Positions 35,814 through 45,108 of a stretch of 64,000 nt of DNA are shown here, in pieces (position 1 is the stretch's first letter; each line of letters opens with the position of its first letter). The stretch is from an uncultured Alphaproteobacteria bacterium. Its GTDB lineage: Bacteria; Pseudomonadota; Alphaproteobacteria; HIMB59. Location: the NCBI GenBank assembly GCA_902591315.1, contig CACJAI010000003.1, positions 1 to 64,000 on the forward strand, given 5' to 3'. The notes beneath the pieces were generated by a model. That model did no database searches. It was not told the DNA's origin and saw only the letters and a list, made by a program, of their open reading frames with translations. A program made the position numbers and the translations under genes.

Positions 35814-35901
35814 GCGGACGTGGCGGAACTGGTAGACGCGCAGCGTTGAGGTCGCTGTGGGATTAAATCCTGTGGAAGTTCAAGTCTTCTCGTCCGCACC
35901 A
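35814..35901 (+). tRNA. tRNA-Leu (GAG)
   Basis: GCGGACGTGGCGGAACTGGTAGACGCGCAGCGTTGAGGTCGCTGTGGGATTAAATCCTGTGGAAGTTCAAGTCTTCTCGTCCGCACCA; class II variable arm. Confidence 0.95.
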
Positions 35902-35915
35902 TATGTATAATATAA

Positions 35916-37214
35916 ATGCAAAAATTTAATAAAAAAGAGTATATTAAGTCTATAAAGTCTCTTCATTCTGCTGATCAAGCAGATAGTATTGAAAGTCTTC
36001 CAATTGAACTACAGTCATCAATATTAAAAACTCATACTAAAAACTTTCACCCTGACTTTATTGCTTATTTACGCGAAGAAACACGTGATGATATTTTACA
36101 TATGATACCCAATAAACAATTGGTTAATTTAATTAAATATCTGGATTTAGATGATGCAGTTGAAATTCTTGGTGATTTTGAGACTAAAGAATTAGTGCAG
36201 ATACTTTCCAAGCTTGGATCTCAGCAAAGAGAAAGAATTGAAGAAAGCTTAAAGTATGATGAAAATTCTGCTGGAAGACTAATGAACAGAGACTATCTTT
36301 CTATTAAGTCAGACTTATCTGTTGGCGAACTGATTGATCAATTAAGAAATACCCGAAGAGGTCCTAAAGATTTTTATAATATTTTTATTGTAGATGACCA
36401 AAATATTCCTGTTGGATATGTCCCTTCAGGAAGAGTTCTAAGATCAAAAAGATCTAAAAAATTAAAAGAGATTATTTATAAAGACATACATATTATTAAA
36501 TCTGATGAGAAAATTGAAGATATTGCCTACACCTTTAGACAGTATGGCTTAGTTTCGGCGCCTGTTGTAAATTCGGATAATAAAATGATAGGTATCATGA
36601 CAGTTGATGATGTTGTTGAAATTGATCATGAAGAGTCAGAAGATGATATGAGAAAGTTGGGAGGTTTATTTGTAAATGACTTTTATAAAGGCGCTTTTAC
36701 ATCTGCTACTTCAAGATTTATATGGCTTGGGTTAAACTTATTGACAGCCATATTAGCATCTCTAGTTATAGATATATATTCAGACCAATTACAGCAAATG
36801 ATAGCGATTGCAGTCTTGATGCCCATAGTAGCTTCAATGGGTGGTAATGCAGGCACACAAGCTATGACCATATATGTTAGAGCTATCGCCACAAAGGATA
36901 TTAATAATTCAAACTATATCAAATTAGTAGTTAAAGAATTTTTAATAGGAAGTATCAATGGATTTGCACTTTCTATAATAATGGGATTAATAGCTTATTA
37001 TTGGTTTAATAGTCTTATATTGGCAATTGCGATATCCTTTGCCATTTTAATAAACTTAGGCTTTGCTTGTTTAGTAGGTATAATTATACCAATTACAATA
37101 AACAAAATGAAAATAGACCCAGCCTTGGCTTCTGGAATTGTTCTTACTACTTTTACAGATGTATTTGGATTTTTATCATTTTTATCAATTGCAACATACA
37201 TATTAAATTTATAG
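35916..37214 (+). CDS. mgtE: Magnesium transporter MgtE
   Basis: MgtE N domain, CBS pair, MASMGGNAGTQAMTIYVRAIA-type motif and C-terminal membrane helices. Confidence 0.93.
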   Translation: MQKFNKKEYIKSIKSLHSADQADSIESLPIELQSSILKTHTKNFHPDFIAYLREETRDDILHMIPNKQLVNLIKYLDLDDAVEILGDFETKELVQILSKLGSQQRERIEESLKYDENSAGRLMNRDYLSIKSDLSVGELIDQLRNTRRGPKDFYNIFIVDDQNIPVGYVPSGRVLRSKRSKKLKEIIYKDIHIIKSDEKIEDIAYTFRQYGLVSAPVVNSDNKMIGIMTVDDVVEIDHEESEDDMRKLGGLFVNDFYKGAFTSATSRFIWLGLNLLTAILASLVIDIYSDQLQQMIAIAVLMPIVASMGGNAGTQAMTIYVRAIATKDINNSNYIKLVVKEFLIGSINGFALSIIMGLIAYYWFNSLILAIAISFAILINLGFACLVGIIIPITINKMKIDPALASGIVLTTFTDVFGFLSFLSIATYILNL

Positions 37215-37223
37215 TTTACTTCG

Positions 37224-38618
37224 ATGATCAACATTGAAATACTTCGAGAATACGACATTAGGGGTATTTATAAAAAATCATTAAAATTAAAAGACATACG
37301 AAGTATTGCAAAAAAAATCTCAAAAATAATTTCTAATATTAATAATCCAAAAATCATTATAGGACATGATGGAAGATTATCCTCCCTAGAAATTAAAAAT
37401 AATCTAATTGATACCTTCAGAAGATATGGGGTTGATATAGTAGATATTTCATTAATACCAACACCAGTGAGTTATTATGCTACAAAAAAACTAGGTATTC
37501 CTAATTTAATTATGATTACAGGTTCACATAATCCAAAAGAATATAATGGATTAAAAATAATTATTAATAACAAACCTTTTTTTGGAGAAAAGATAAAATC
37601 TTTAAACGATATAGATGATCCCTCTTTGTCCTCAACTTTTGGTGAATTAACATTTAGTGACGTAATTACGCCTTATACTGAGGAAATTATTTCACAATTT
37701 AATAATTTAGATAAGCTTAAAATAGTTTGGGATTTAGGAAATGGAGCCATTGTGCCAATAATTGATAAAATCATTAATTCTATAAAAGGAACTAATATTA
37801 TTTTAAATAAGAGCATTGATGGTAATTTTCCAAATCATCATCCTGATCCAACTGTAAAGAAAAATATTACACAAATATCAGATTATATAAAAGATAATCA
37901 GTTTGATCTGGGTATTGCGTTTGACGGTGATGGTGATCGAATTGGAATTATAGATAACAAAGGTGAATTAATTTACTCAGATATTATTTTTTTACTTTTA
38001 GCACTTGATCTATTGAAAGAAAAAAAAGATTTAGTAGCTATTGCAGATGTTAAATGTAGTAAAATAATTTTTGATACACTTAAAAATAACGGTGTGGATA
38101 TTCATATGTCAAAGACAGGACATTCATTAATTAAAGAAATGATATCCTCTAAAAATGCAGATATAGCAGGTGAAATGAGCGGTCATATTTTTTATAAATA
38201 TAAATATTATGGTTACGACGATGCTATATATGCCTCATTGAAATTAATTAAAATACTTAATCATACTAACAAATCACTTAATGAAATAACCAGTATTTAT
38301 ATGAAATCATTCTCTACTCCAGAAATTAAATTATATTGTGAAGAGAAAATTAAATTTAGTCTTCTAGCAGAGATAATTGAAGATATACCTAAACATTATG
38401 ATAGTAGTGTGAATTTAATTACAATAGACGGGGTAAGATTAGAGGCTGAAAAATTTTGGTTTCTTCTTAGAGCTTCAAATACACAAAATTGTATAGTGTT
38501 TAGACTTGAGCATTTTGAAAAAGATAAATTTAAAGATGAATTAATGAAATTAATATCAATTCTAAAGACTTATTCATTAGACATAAATGAATTAACTAGC
38601 TTTAACCAAACAGTCTAG
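37224..38618 (+). CDS. Phosphomannomutase/phosphoglucomutase
   Basis: REYDIRGIY; TGSHNPKEYNGLK; FDGDGDRIGIID; GEMSGHIFYK. Confidence 0.92.
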   Translation: MINIEILREYDIRGIYKKSLKLKDIRSIAKKISKIISNINNPKIIIGHDGRLSSLEIKNNLIDTFRRYGVDIVDISLIPTPVSYYATKKLGIPNLIMITGSHNPKEYNGLKIIINNKPFFGEKIKSLNDIDDPSLSSTFGELTFSDVITPYTEEIISQFNNLDKLKIVWDLGNGAIVPIIDKIINSIKGTNIILNKSIDGNFPNHHPDPTVKKNITQISDYIKDNQFDLGIAFDGDGDRIGIIDNKGELIYSDIIFLLLALDLLKEKKDLVAIADVKCSKIIFDTLKNNGVDIHMSKTGHSLIKEMISSKNADIAGEMSGHIFYKYKYYGYDDAIYASLKLIKILNHTNKSLNEITSIYMKSFSTPEIKLYCEEKIKFSLLAEIIEDIPKHYDSSVNLITIDGVRLEAEKFWFLLRASNTQNCIVFRLEHFEKDKFKDELMKLISILKTYSLDINELTSFNQTV

Positions 38619-39656
38619 TTTTTTTGATTTAATTTCTTCACAAATATTTTTTGCAAGTTTTTGATCTTCTACATTTATAAAACTAATAAAATATTTACCC
38701 TTTTTTTCAACCTGGTGCTGAAAACTTCTTAATATTTTTATTTTGTTTTTTAGTAAAATTATGTGCTTTTTAGACTTACTAATTTTTTTAAATGATGAAG
38801 TTTGAACTATATAAGATTTAGTTTTTTGTTTTTTATTTTCTAAAGTTTCTCTTTTAATATATTCATTCTTAATTTTTTTTGTATTACTATATTTATTCAT
38901 TAGAAAATTAATTTTATTGTTTCTCTCTTTAGCAGAATTTCCTCCAAAATATATACCTAATAAATAATCATCATCATTTTTTGATAGCAGTGATATTTGA
39001 AAACCTGATTTTCTAGTATAACCAGTTTTTAAACCAATATAATGATCATATTTTTTCAATAAAGTGTTATGTGTATTATAATTTTTTCCTTTAATTTTAA
39101 TCTTAATTTTTTTAAATCGATGTAAGTGTTCAGGAAAATCATTAATAATATTTGAACTAAGTATAAAAATATCGTAGGCAGTTGATAGGTTAGATTTATT
39201 TGGTAGTCCATGAGGATTGGCAAAATTGGTATTTCTTAAATCTAACTTTTCTGCAAATTCATTCATCTTTACTATAAATTTTTTTTCACTACCTGCTATT
39301 TTTTCAGCAATTGCAACAGCTGAGTCATTTGCTGACTTGATTATTAATGAGTCAATTAATTCATCGACAGTAATATAATCATTTTCTGAAATACCTAATT
39401 TAGATGGTTGTTGATAAGTAGCATGTTTAGAAAAGTAAACTCTATCATTTAAATTTAACCTTTTTTCAGCTAATTCGTTAAATATTATGTAAAGAGTCAT
39501 TATTTTAGTTAGTGATGCAGGATAATTTTTAGTATCTTTATTTACTTCGAAATATATTTCTTGAGAAAGAGGATTTCCTATTACACTTGCAATCTTTGCG
39601 CGCAAAGGATGTGATAAATTGACTATTAAAATAAGTAATATAAGTATTATTCTCAT
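38592..39656 (-). CDS. D-alanyl-D-alanine carboxypeptidase (DacC-like) with C-terminal SPOR-like domain
   Basis: PASLTKIMTLYI (SxxK), SANDSAVAIAE (SxN), LKTGYTRKSGF (KTG); repeat-like basic C-terminus. Confidence 0.9.
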   Translation of the reverse strand: MRIILILLILIVNLSHPLRAKIASVIGNPLSQEIYFEVNKDTKNYPASLTKIMTLYIIFNELAEKRLNLNDRVYFSKHATYQQPSKLGISENDYITVDELIDSLIIKSANDSAVAIAEKIAGSEKKFIVKMNEFAEKLDLRNTNFANPHGLPNKSNLSTAYDIFILSSNIINDFPEHLHRFKKIKIKIKGKNYNTHNTLLKKYDHYIGLKTGYTRKSGFQISLLSKNDDDYLLGIYFGGNSAKERNNKINFLMNKYSNTKKIKNEYIKRETLENKKQKTKSYIVQTSSFKKISKSKKHIILLKNKIKILRSFQHQVEKKGKYFISFINVEDQKLAKNICEEIKSKKLDCLVKAS

Positions 39657-39683
39657 ATAGTTATTAATTTGATATGCTTAAAC

Positions 39684-39992
39684 ATGTCTTTAGGTTTTAA
39701 AATATATTCTTATTTTAATGGTAATCTTGTTCATAAAGATTCGCTAGGTAATAAATATTATCACGATAAGAATAATACTTTAAAAAGATGGGTAGTTTAT
39801 GCCTCTGGCTTTGGTCCAGACTCTTTACCTACACAATATCATAATTGGTTACACAATACTTCTGATGAAATATCTAATTTTGATATTGAGAAAAATAATC
39901 AAGAAAGTTTGGTAAAAAGAAGGGTTCAAAAACACTCTGTAAAACATAAAGAAAATATCGAAAAGGGTTACAAAAGTTGGCATCCAAAATAA
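39684..39992 (+). CDS. NDUFA12/B17.2-like NADH dehydrogenase accessory protein
   Basis: GNKYYHDKNNTLKRWVVYASGFGPDSLPTQYHNWLHNTSDE; ATG 39684 is preferred over the tracked TTG 39669. Confidence 0.85.
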   Translation: MSLGFKIYSYFNGNLVHKDSLGNKYYHDKNNTLKRWVVYASGFGPDSLPTQYHNWLHNTSDEISNFDIEKNNQESLVKRRVQKHSVKHKENIEKGYKSWHPK

Positions 39993-40432
39993 TTAGAGAA
40001 ATAGACTCTTATAATTCAAGATATCATTCAAAAATTGGGATTATCTTTTTTATTTTTTTAATAATTCTTTTTTTACTTTTTAATACTTCAAATAATAACG
40101 CTGTTCCATTCGTTGCTACTTTTAATTATATTGAAGGTGTAAATAATGATACTGAAGTTAAACTTGCTGGTATAAAGGTCGGAGATGTAGATAAGATAAT
40201 GATTTCTTCAAATGAGATTATCATAAAAGGGTACATTGATTACAAATATAACATACCAGAAGACTCAATTCTGAAAATCAGAAGTGACGGTATTTTTGGA
40301 AAGAAAACTCTGTTTATTGAGCCAGGTTTTGGTAAATATTTTGAAAAGACTAATCAATATGTTTTTAATCAAACCCAAGACTCTTACTCTATTGATATGT
40401 TTCTTAGATATTTAAGTGATATGAATGAATAA
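39977..40432 (+). CDS. MCE-domain (MlaD-like) membrane-anchored protein, copy 1
   Basis: N-terminal TM; VNNDTEVKLAGIKVGDVDKI; SDGIFGKKTLFIEPG. Confidence 0.82.
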   Translation: MASKIIREIDSYNSRYHSKIGIIFFIFLIILFLLFNTSNNNAVPFVATFNYIEGVNNDTEVKLAGIKVGDVDKIMISSNEIIIKGYIDYKYNIPEDSILKIRSDGIFGKKTLFIEPGFGKYFEKTNQYVFNQTQDSYSIDMFLRYLSDMNE

Positions 40433-40865
40433 AAAATTAAATATAGAATTTATAGTTGGACTATTTATATTGATTCTCACATTATTTTGTTTTTTTTATT
40501 ATTTCTCTAAGATAAATATTAATAATGTAGCTACTCCTATTGAAATTAACTCTAGTTTTTTTGATATAGGTAATATTAGCATAGGTAATGATGTCAAAAT
40601 TAAGGGAGTAAAAGTAGGGGAGGTAAGTGGTATAAGATTAGATCAAGAAAATTTTATGGCAATAATTACATCATCTATCGAAGAAAATATTATAATTCCT
40701 GATGACTCTATATTCAAAATATCGAATAATGGTTTTATTGGATCTCCATATATTGAAATACAATTAGGAAATAGTAATGAATCGCTCAAAAATAATGGCT
40801 TCACGATCAATAATATTGATGCAGTATCTTTGGAAGAAATTATTAATAGTTTTATTTTTAAGTAG
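40425..40865 (+). CDS. MCE-domain (MlaD-like) membrane-anchored protein, copy 2
   Basis: N-terminal TM; ISIGNDVKIKGVKVGEVSGIRLD; NGFIGSPYIEIQLG. Confidence 0.82.
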   Translation: MNKKLNIEFIVGLFILILTLFCFFYYFSKININNVATPIEINSSFFDIGNISIGNDVKIKGVKVGEVSGIRLDQENFMAIITSSIEENIIIPDDSIFKISNNGFIGSPYIEIQLGNSNESLKNNGFTINNIDAVSLEEIINSFIFK

Positions 40866-41160
40866 TATTATCTTTTATAAGTTACAAGCTAAAGAAATTG
40901 ATAATATTAATCTTCTTATTCTTGACAAATCTTCTTCATCAAAATACGAGCTAGAATTTTCAAGTTCTTATCAATTTAGAAATTTATCTTTTGAATTAGT
41001 CTCTTGCAAAAATATCAAATTTGATAAGTATATAGATACTGCTGCTTTATTAAAAATTATACAAAACGATAAAATATTTATCGGTTGGTTTTTTAAATAT
41101 ACTGATGAGTTAAATTTGTACTCTAATAAGATTTATGAAATTTCACTTAAAAATTGCTAA
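40822..41160 (+). CDS. DUF2155 family secreted protein
   Basis: Signal peptide (MQYLWKKLLIVLFLSS), DKSSSSKYELEFSSSYQFRNLSFELVSC and IFIGWFFKYTDELN...YEISLKNC match the DUF2155 pattern; alphaproteobacterial neighbourhood. Tracked start is 40777. Confidence 0.72.
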   Translation, partial: QYLWKKLLIVLFLSSIIFYKLQAKEIDNINLLILDKSSSSKYELEFSSSYQFRNLSFELVSCKNIKFDKYIDTAALLKIIQNDKIFIGWFFKYTDELNLYSNKIYEISLKNC

Positions 41161-42500
41161 TTAAAACTTTTGATATTTTTTTCTAACCAATTTGTGTTGT
41201 ATGAGCCAATTAAAAAATCCTTTTGATTTAAAATCCATTTATGTAAATCTATATTTGTATTTATTCCATCTATTATGATCTCATCCAAAGCTCTTTTCAT
41301 AATTGATATAGATTCATTTCTATCTGTGCCTTTTGAAATTATTTTTAAAATTAGACTATCATAGTGAGGATTAACTTTGTAATTAGTGTATAAGGCTGTA
41401 TCTACCCTAACTCCTCTACCACCTGGTACATTTATAAATTTTATAATACCAGGACTAGGTGAAAAATCTTTTGCATTTTCTGCATTTATTCTACATTCAA
41501 TACTGTGATTTCTTTTTATTATGTTATTTAAATCTAATTTATAGCCAGCGGCAACCATGATTTGATACTTCACTAAATCTATGTCAAATGCTTCCTCTGT
41601 GACAGGATGTTCAACTTGTAATCTAGTATTCATCTCTATAAAGAATATTTCATTATCCTGATATAAGAACTCCAAGGTTCCTAATCCTTCATATTTATTT
41701 TCAAGTAATAAATTTTTTATATTTTGCTTAATTTTTTCTAAATTATTAATTTTTACAAAATCTGACGGTAATTCTTCAATAATCTTTTGATTTTTACGTT
41801 GAATAGAACAATCTCTTTGACCAATTATTTCTGCGTAATTATTTTTTGGATCGGATATTACTTGAAATTCTATATGTTTTGCATTTGTTAAGTATTTTTC
41901 TGCATACATACTTTCATTTCCAAAATAATTTTTTGCTTCAGCTTTTAATTGAGAGAAGTAAATCTTTATTTCTTCAACATTATTAAATACCCTCATTCCC
42001 TTACCGCCACCGCCATAAGCAGCTTTGATAACTATGGGCATACCTATTTCTTTTGCTATTTTTAATGCTTCATTCGTATCTTCTATATTTTTAGAGTCTT
42101 TATTTCCTAGAATGGGTAATTTAAATTCACTTGCCAATTTCAATGCGTTACTTTTGTTACCCAATTCTAAGATTGATTTTGGTGAAGGACCAATGAATTT
42201 TATTTTATGTGTGTTTAATATCTTAGCAAATTTGTCATTTTCACTTAAAAATCCATATCCCGGATGAACTGCATCAGATCCTGTTATATCAATAGTACTT
42301 ATAATATTTGGAATATTCAGATAACTATTGTTAGGTAGAGCGCCTCCTATACAGATACTTTCATCAGCTAGTTTTACGTGCATTGCCTCAGTATCTACAT
42401 CAGAATGAATAGCTACTGTTTTAATATTAAGTTCTTTACATGCCCTTATAATACGAACTGCAATTTCACCTCTATTTGCTACTAATATTTTTTTAAACAA
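41157..42500 (-). CDS. accC: Acetyl-CoA carboxylase biotin carboxylase subunit
   Basis: FKKILVANRGEIAVRIIRACKEL; KAAYGGGGKGMRV; EMNTRLQVEHPVTE. Confidence 0.97.
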   Translation of the reverse strand: MFKKILVANRGEIAVRIIRACKELNIKTVAIHSDVDTEAMHVKLADESICIGGALPNNSYLNIPNIISTIDITGSDAVHPGYGFLSENDKFAKILNTHKIKFIGPSPKSILELGNKSNALKLASEFKLPILGNKDSKNIEDTNEALKIAKEIGMPIVIKAAYGGGGKGMRVFNNVEEIKIYFSQLKAEAKNYFGNESMYAEKYLTNAKHIEFQVISDPKNNYAEIIGQRDCSIQRKNQKIIEELPSDFVKINNLEKIKQNIKNLLLENKYEGLGTLEFLYQDNEIFFIEMNTRLQVEHPVTEEAFDIDLVKYQIMVAAGYKLDLNNIIKRNHSIECRINAENAKDFSPSPGIIKFINVPGGRGVRVDTALYTNYKVNPHYDSLILKIISKGTDRNESISIMKRALDEIIIDGINTNIDLHKWILNQKDFLIGSYNTNWLEKNIKSFN

Positions 42501-42935
42501 TTACAATATTTCAAATAGTGGTTGACCAAATTCAACAGCTTCCCCATTTTTAACTATCACTGTCTTAATTGTACAATCTCTGTCAGATTTTATTTCATTA
42601 AAGGTCTTCATGGCTTCAATTAAGCAAATTGTATCACCTTTTTTTATCTTTTGCCCTTTCTTGGCAAAAGGAGGAGAACTTGGTTTAGGAGTTAAGTATA
42701 TTATTCCCACCATTGGACTATCAATAGTTAATAAATTACTTGAACTATTATTATCCGATTTTTGATCATTAACGGGAGATAATTTTTGAGTATTTTGATT
42801 TGGACTATTTATTAAAGAATTATTAGATATTTCAATAATGTTAGTTTTATTTGAAAGTTTAATCGATCCTAAATTATTTTCCTTAATTTTCTTAATTAAA
42901 AGATCAATTGTTTCATTAATTTTTTTATCTAACAT
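42501..42935 (-). CDS. accB: Acetyl-CoA carboxylase biotin carboxyl carrier protein
   Basis: EAMKTFNEIKSD biotinylation motif; adjacent to accC. Confidence 0.96.
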   Translation of the reverse strand: MLDKKINETIDLLIKKIKENNLGSIKLSNKTNIIEISNNSLINSPNQNTQKLSPVNDQKSDNNSSSNLLTIDSPMVGIIYLTPKPSSPPFAKKGQKIKKGDTICLIEAMKTFNEIKSDRDCTIKTVIVKNGEAVEFGQPLFEIL

Positions 42936-42983
42936 AATTTATAATATACCTAATAGATAACAAAATAAAACTCTTATATATAA

Positions 42984-43976
42984 CTATTTGAATTGTTTTG
43001 CTAATTTCAAATTTTGGTTAAAGTAATTTGATTTAATTTTAATTCCATAAGTATTATTTTTAATCTCGTCAATTTTATAATAATTTAATTGACCCACTAG
43101 TTGCCCATCTCTGATAATAAAGGGTGTATCATATGCACGTAATTCTAGAACAGCAGGAGTACCATATTTGTTATTACCAAATCCAGGATCAAAAAAACCT
43201 GCATAATGTACTCTAAAATTACCAAAACTATCTTTAAAAGGTTCCAATTCTGCAGCTTGATTATTTTTTATTTTTATTTTTTCTTTAGATCTAAGGATGT
43301 AAAACTCATCCTTTTCGATAATAAAATAATTTTCTTTTGGAATAATTTTTTCCCAATATTTATTTGCTTTATAAAATTTAACTTTATTTAAATCAATTGC
43401 TGATGTGATTTTTTTAGCTTTATAAGCAGTTATTTGATTTTTTTTTATTGAAACTGATATATTAAATTGTTTAACTTCTCGATCTTTATTTTTTCCTCTA
43501 AAAAATCTAATTTGATTTAGAGATATGTTCTTTTTTACAATGATAGTGAATGATTGTGGAATAATTTCTAAATATAACTTACCCTTATAATTATAATCCA
43601 CATAGTCATATTCTTTTCCACTTTCAGTTATGACTCTGGTGAAAATGTCTAAACGACCTGTTGTACTTTTAGGATTTGATTTTCCCATTATATCATATGG
43701 AAGAATTAATCTTTCATTTAACTCACACAAATAGATACAATTTTTTTCTAATAGACTACTCTTATTAAGATCTATATTTGTTAGTGACAATTCTTTAATT
43801 ACTTTTGAAATTTTTATATTGTTAGGAATAAAAGAAGCTTTAATTCTATAACATTTATTTGATAAAGTTAAATCAAGTGAAGCAGGTTGTATTTGATCTC
43901 TTATTGAAGATTTATTTGAATAGATTTTTTTTTTGTTTATCAGTGCTAATATTTGTTCTCTATTTAAATAAGGCAT
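42984..43976 (-). CDS. dcd: 2'-deoxycytidine 5'-triphosphate deaminase, long alphaproteobacterial form
   Basis: QIQPASLDLTLS; KSNPKSTTGRLDIFTRVI; HYAGFFDPGFG. Confidence 0.87.
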   Translation of the reverse strand: MPYLNREQILALINKKKIYSNKSSIRDQIQPASLDLTLSNKCYRIKASFIPNNIKISKVIKELSLTNIDLNKSSLLEKNCIYLCELNERLILPYDIMGKSNPKSTTGRLDIFTRVITESGKEYDYVDYNYKGKLYLEIIPQSFTIIVKKNISLNQIRFFRGKNKDREVKQFNISVSIKKNQITAYKAKKITSAIDLNKVKFYKANKYWEKIIPKENYFIIEKDEFYILRSKEKIKIKNNQAAELEPFKDSFGNFRVHYAGFFDPGFGNNKYGTPAVLELRAYDTPFIIRDGQLVGQLNYYKIDEIKNNTYGIKIKSNYFNQNLKLAKQFK

Positions 43977-45108
43977 ATGATTTATCTAACGTTGGAATAT
44001 CTTTAATATCATATTTTTTACAAAAAAAGTCAGCTTTATTTTTAGAATTTATAGTTTTATAAAATTGACAAAAATAAAAGTTTGAAAGGTTATCTAAGTC
44101 TAATTTATTGTAATATTTGCCATATATATAATAATAAAAATATTCGTTCATAATATTCTTATCAAATTTTAAATCGTCTATAATGTTGTATTTTTTTTCA
44201 ATATTATTATCTAATAGATAATTTATATACTCTATTTTCAAAAAAGAGCTTTTATTAATTTCTAATAAATTTTGAAAATTAGAGTACCAATCTTCTATAA
44301 AAAAACCCCTTTTATAAGCCTCGTATTGAATAATCAAATCATCTATTTTGTTTATTTTTTTTGTAGGATCAAATACACCGCTCTCTAAATTAATAAAAAA
44401 AATATTAAAATCATTATTATTTGAATTTTTTGAGTACTTTGATTTTATCCAATTAAATATTTCAGAATTCATAGATCTACCATGATTGAAATCTATTAAA
44501 TTATTAATTCTATCTTCACTCCTTGGATGAGTTCTAAAATACTTATTTGCCGGACTCTCAACCTGATTTAAAAAAGATATTAATTCTGTAGTATTAATTT
44601 TATGTCTTTTAATTTTATTAATCATAAAATTATCTGCTTCAATCTCAAAGTTCACAGAATGTTGTGATATTTCTTCAACAAGTTTGCTATTTAGAGTTAT
44701 GGATGTACCTATACCTAGATTTGTATTTGCTGTAAGTACTGCAATTCCAACTGAAAATAAACTAAAAAAAGTGCTTTTACTATTTGACTGCTGAATTTTA
44801 ATCTTTTTTGTATGAAAGTGCCTATTTATTATATGTCCGTGTTCATGAAGATATATCGCTTTAAGTGTATCCTCATTATTTATTAATTTTAATAAACCTG
44901 TTGTAAAATAAATATTATTATTAATTACAAAAGCATTAGCAGATTTATCTCTTACTAAGTATGTGCCTACTTTACTAAGATTTAGTTCCTCACTTAAGTT
45001 AAAAAAATAATTTTCAAATACAGGATCTCTGATAATTTCATAACTAGATAAATGATTAAAGCTCAATAAAAAATAAATAACTAAAAAATACTTAGATTTA
45101 ATTTTCAA
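43960..45108 (-). CDS. M48-family metalloprotease
   Basis: YLHEHGHIINRHFH (HExxH); EIEADNFMINK; RTHPRSEDRI. Confidence 0.88.
   Translation of the reverse strand: MKIKSKYFLVIYFLLSFNHLSSYEIIRDPVFENYFFNLSEELNLSKVGTYLVRDKSANAFVINNNIYFTTGLLKLINNEDTLKAIYLHEHGHIINRHFHTKKIKIQQSNSKSTFFSLFSVGIAVLTANTNLGIGTSITLNSKLVEEISQHSVNFEIEADNFMINKIKRHKINTTELISFLNQVESPANKYFRTHPRSEDRINNLIDFNHGRSMNSEIFNWIKSKYSKNSNNNDFNIFFINLESGVFDPTKKINKIDDLIIQYEAYKRGFFIEDWYSNFQNLLEINKSSFLKIEYINYLLDNNIEKKYNIIDDLKFDKNIMNEYFYYYIYGKYYNKLDLDNLSNFYFCQFYKTINSKNKADFFCKKYDIKDIPTLDKSYALFK

Noticed and set aside
35906-35911. TATAAT 5 nt before mgtE, a possible leaderless promoter
   Set aside because: The -35 region would lie in the tRNA-Leu 3' end with a poor match, and spacing to ATG is too short; co-transcription with the tRNA is equally likely.
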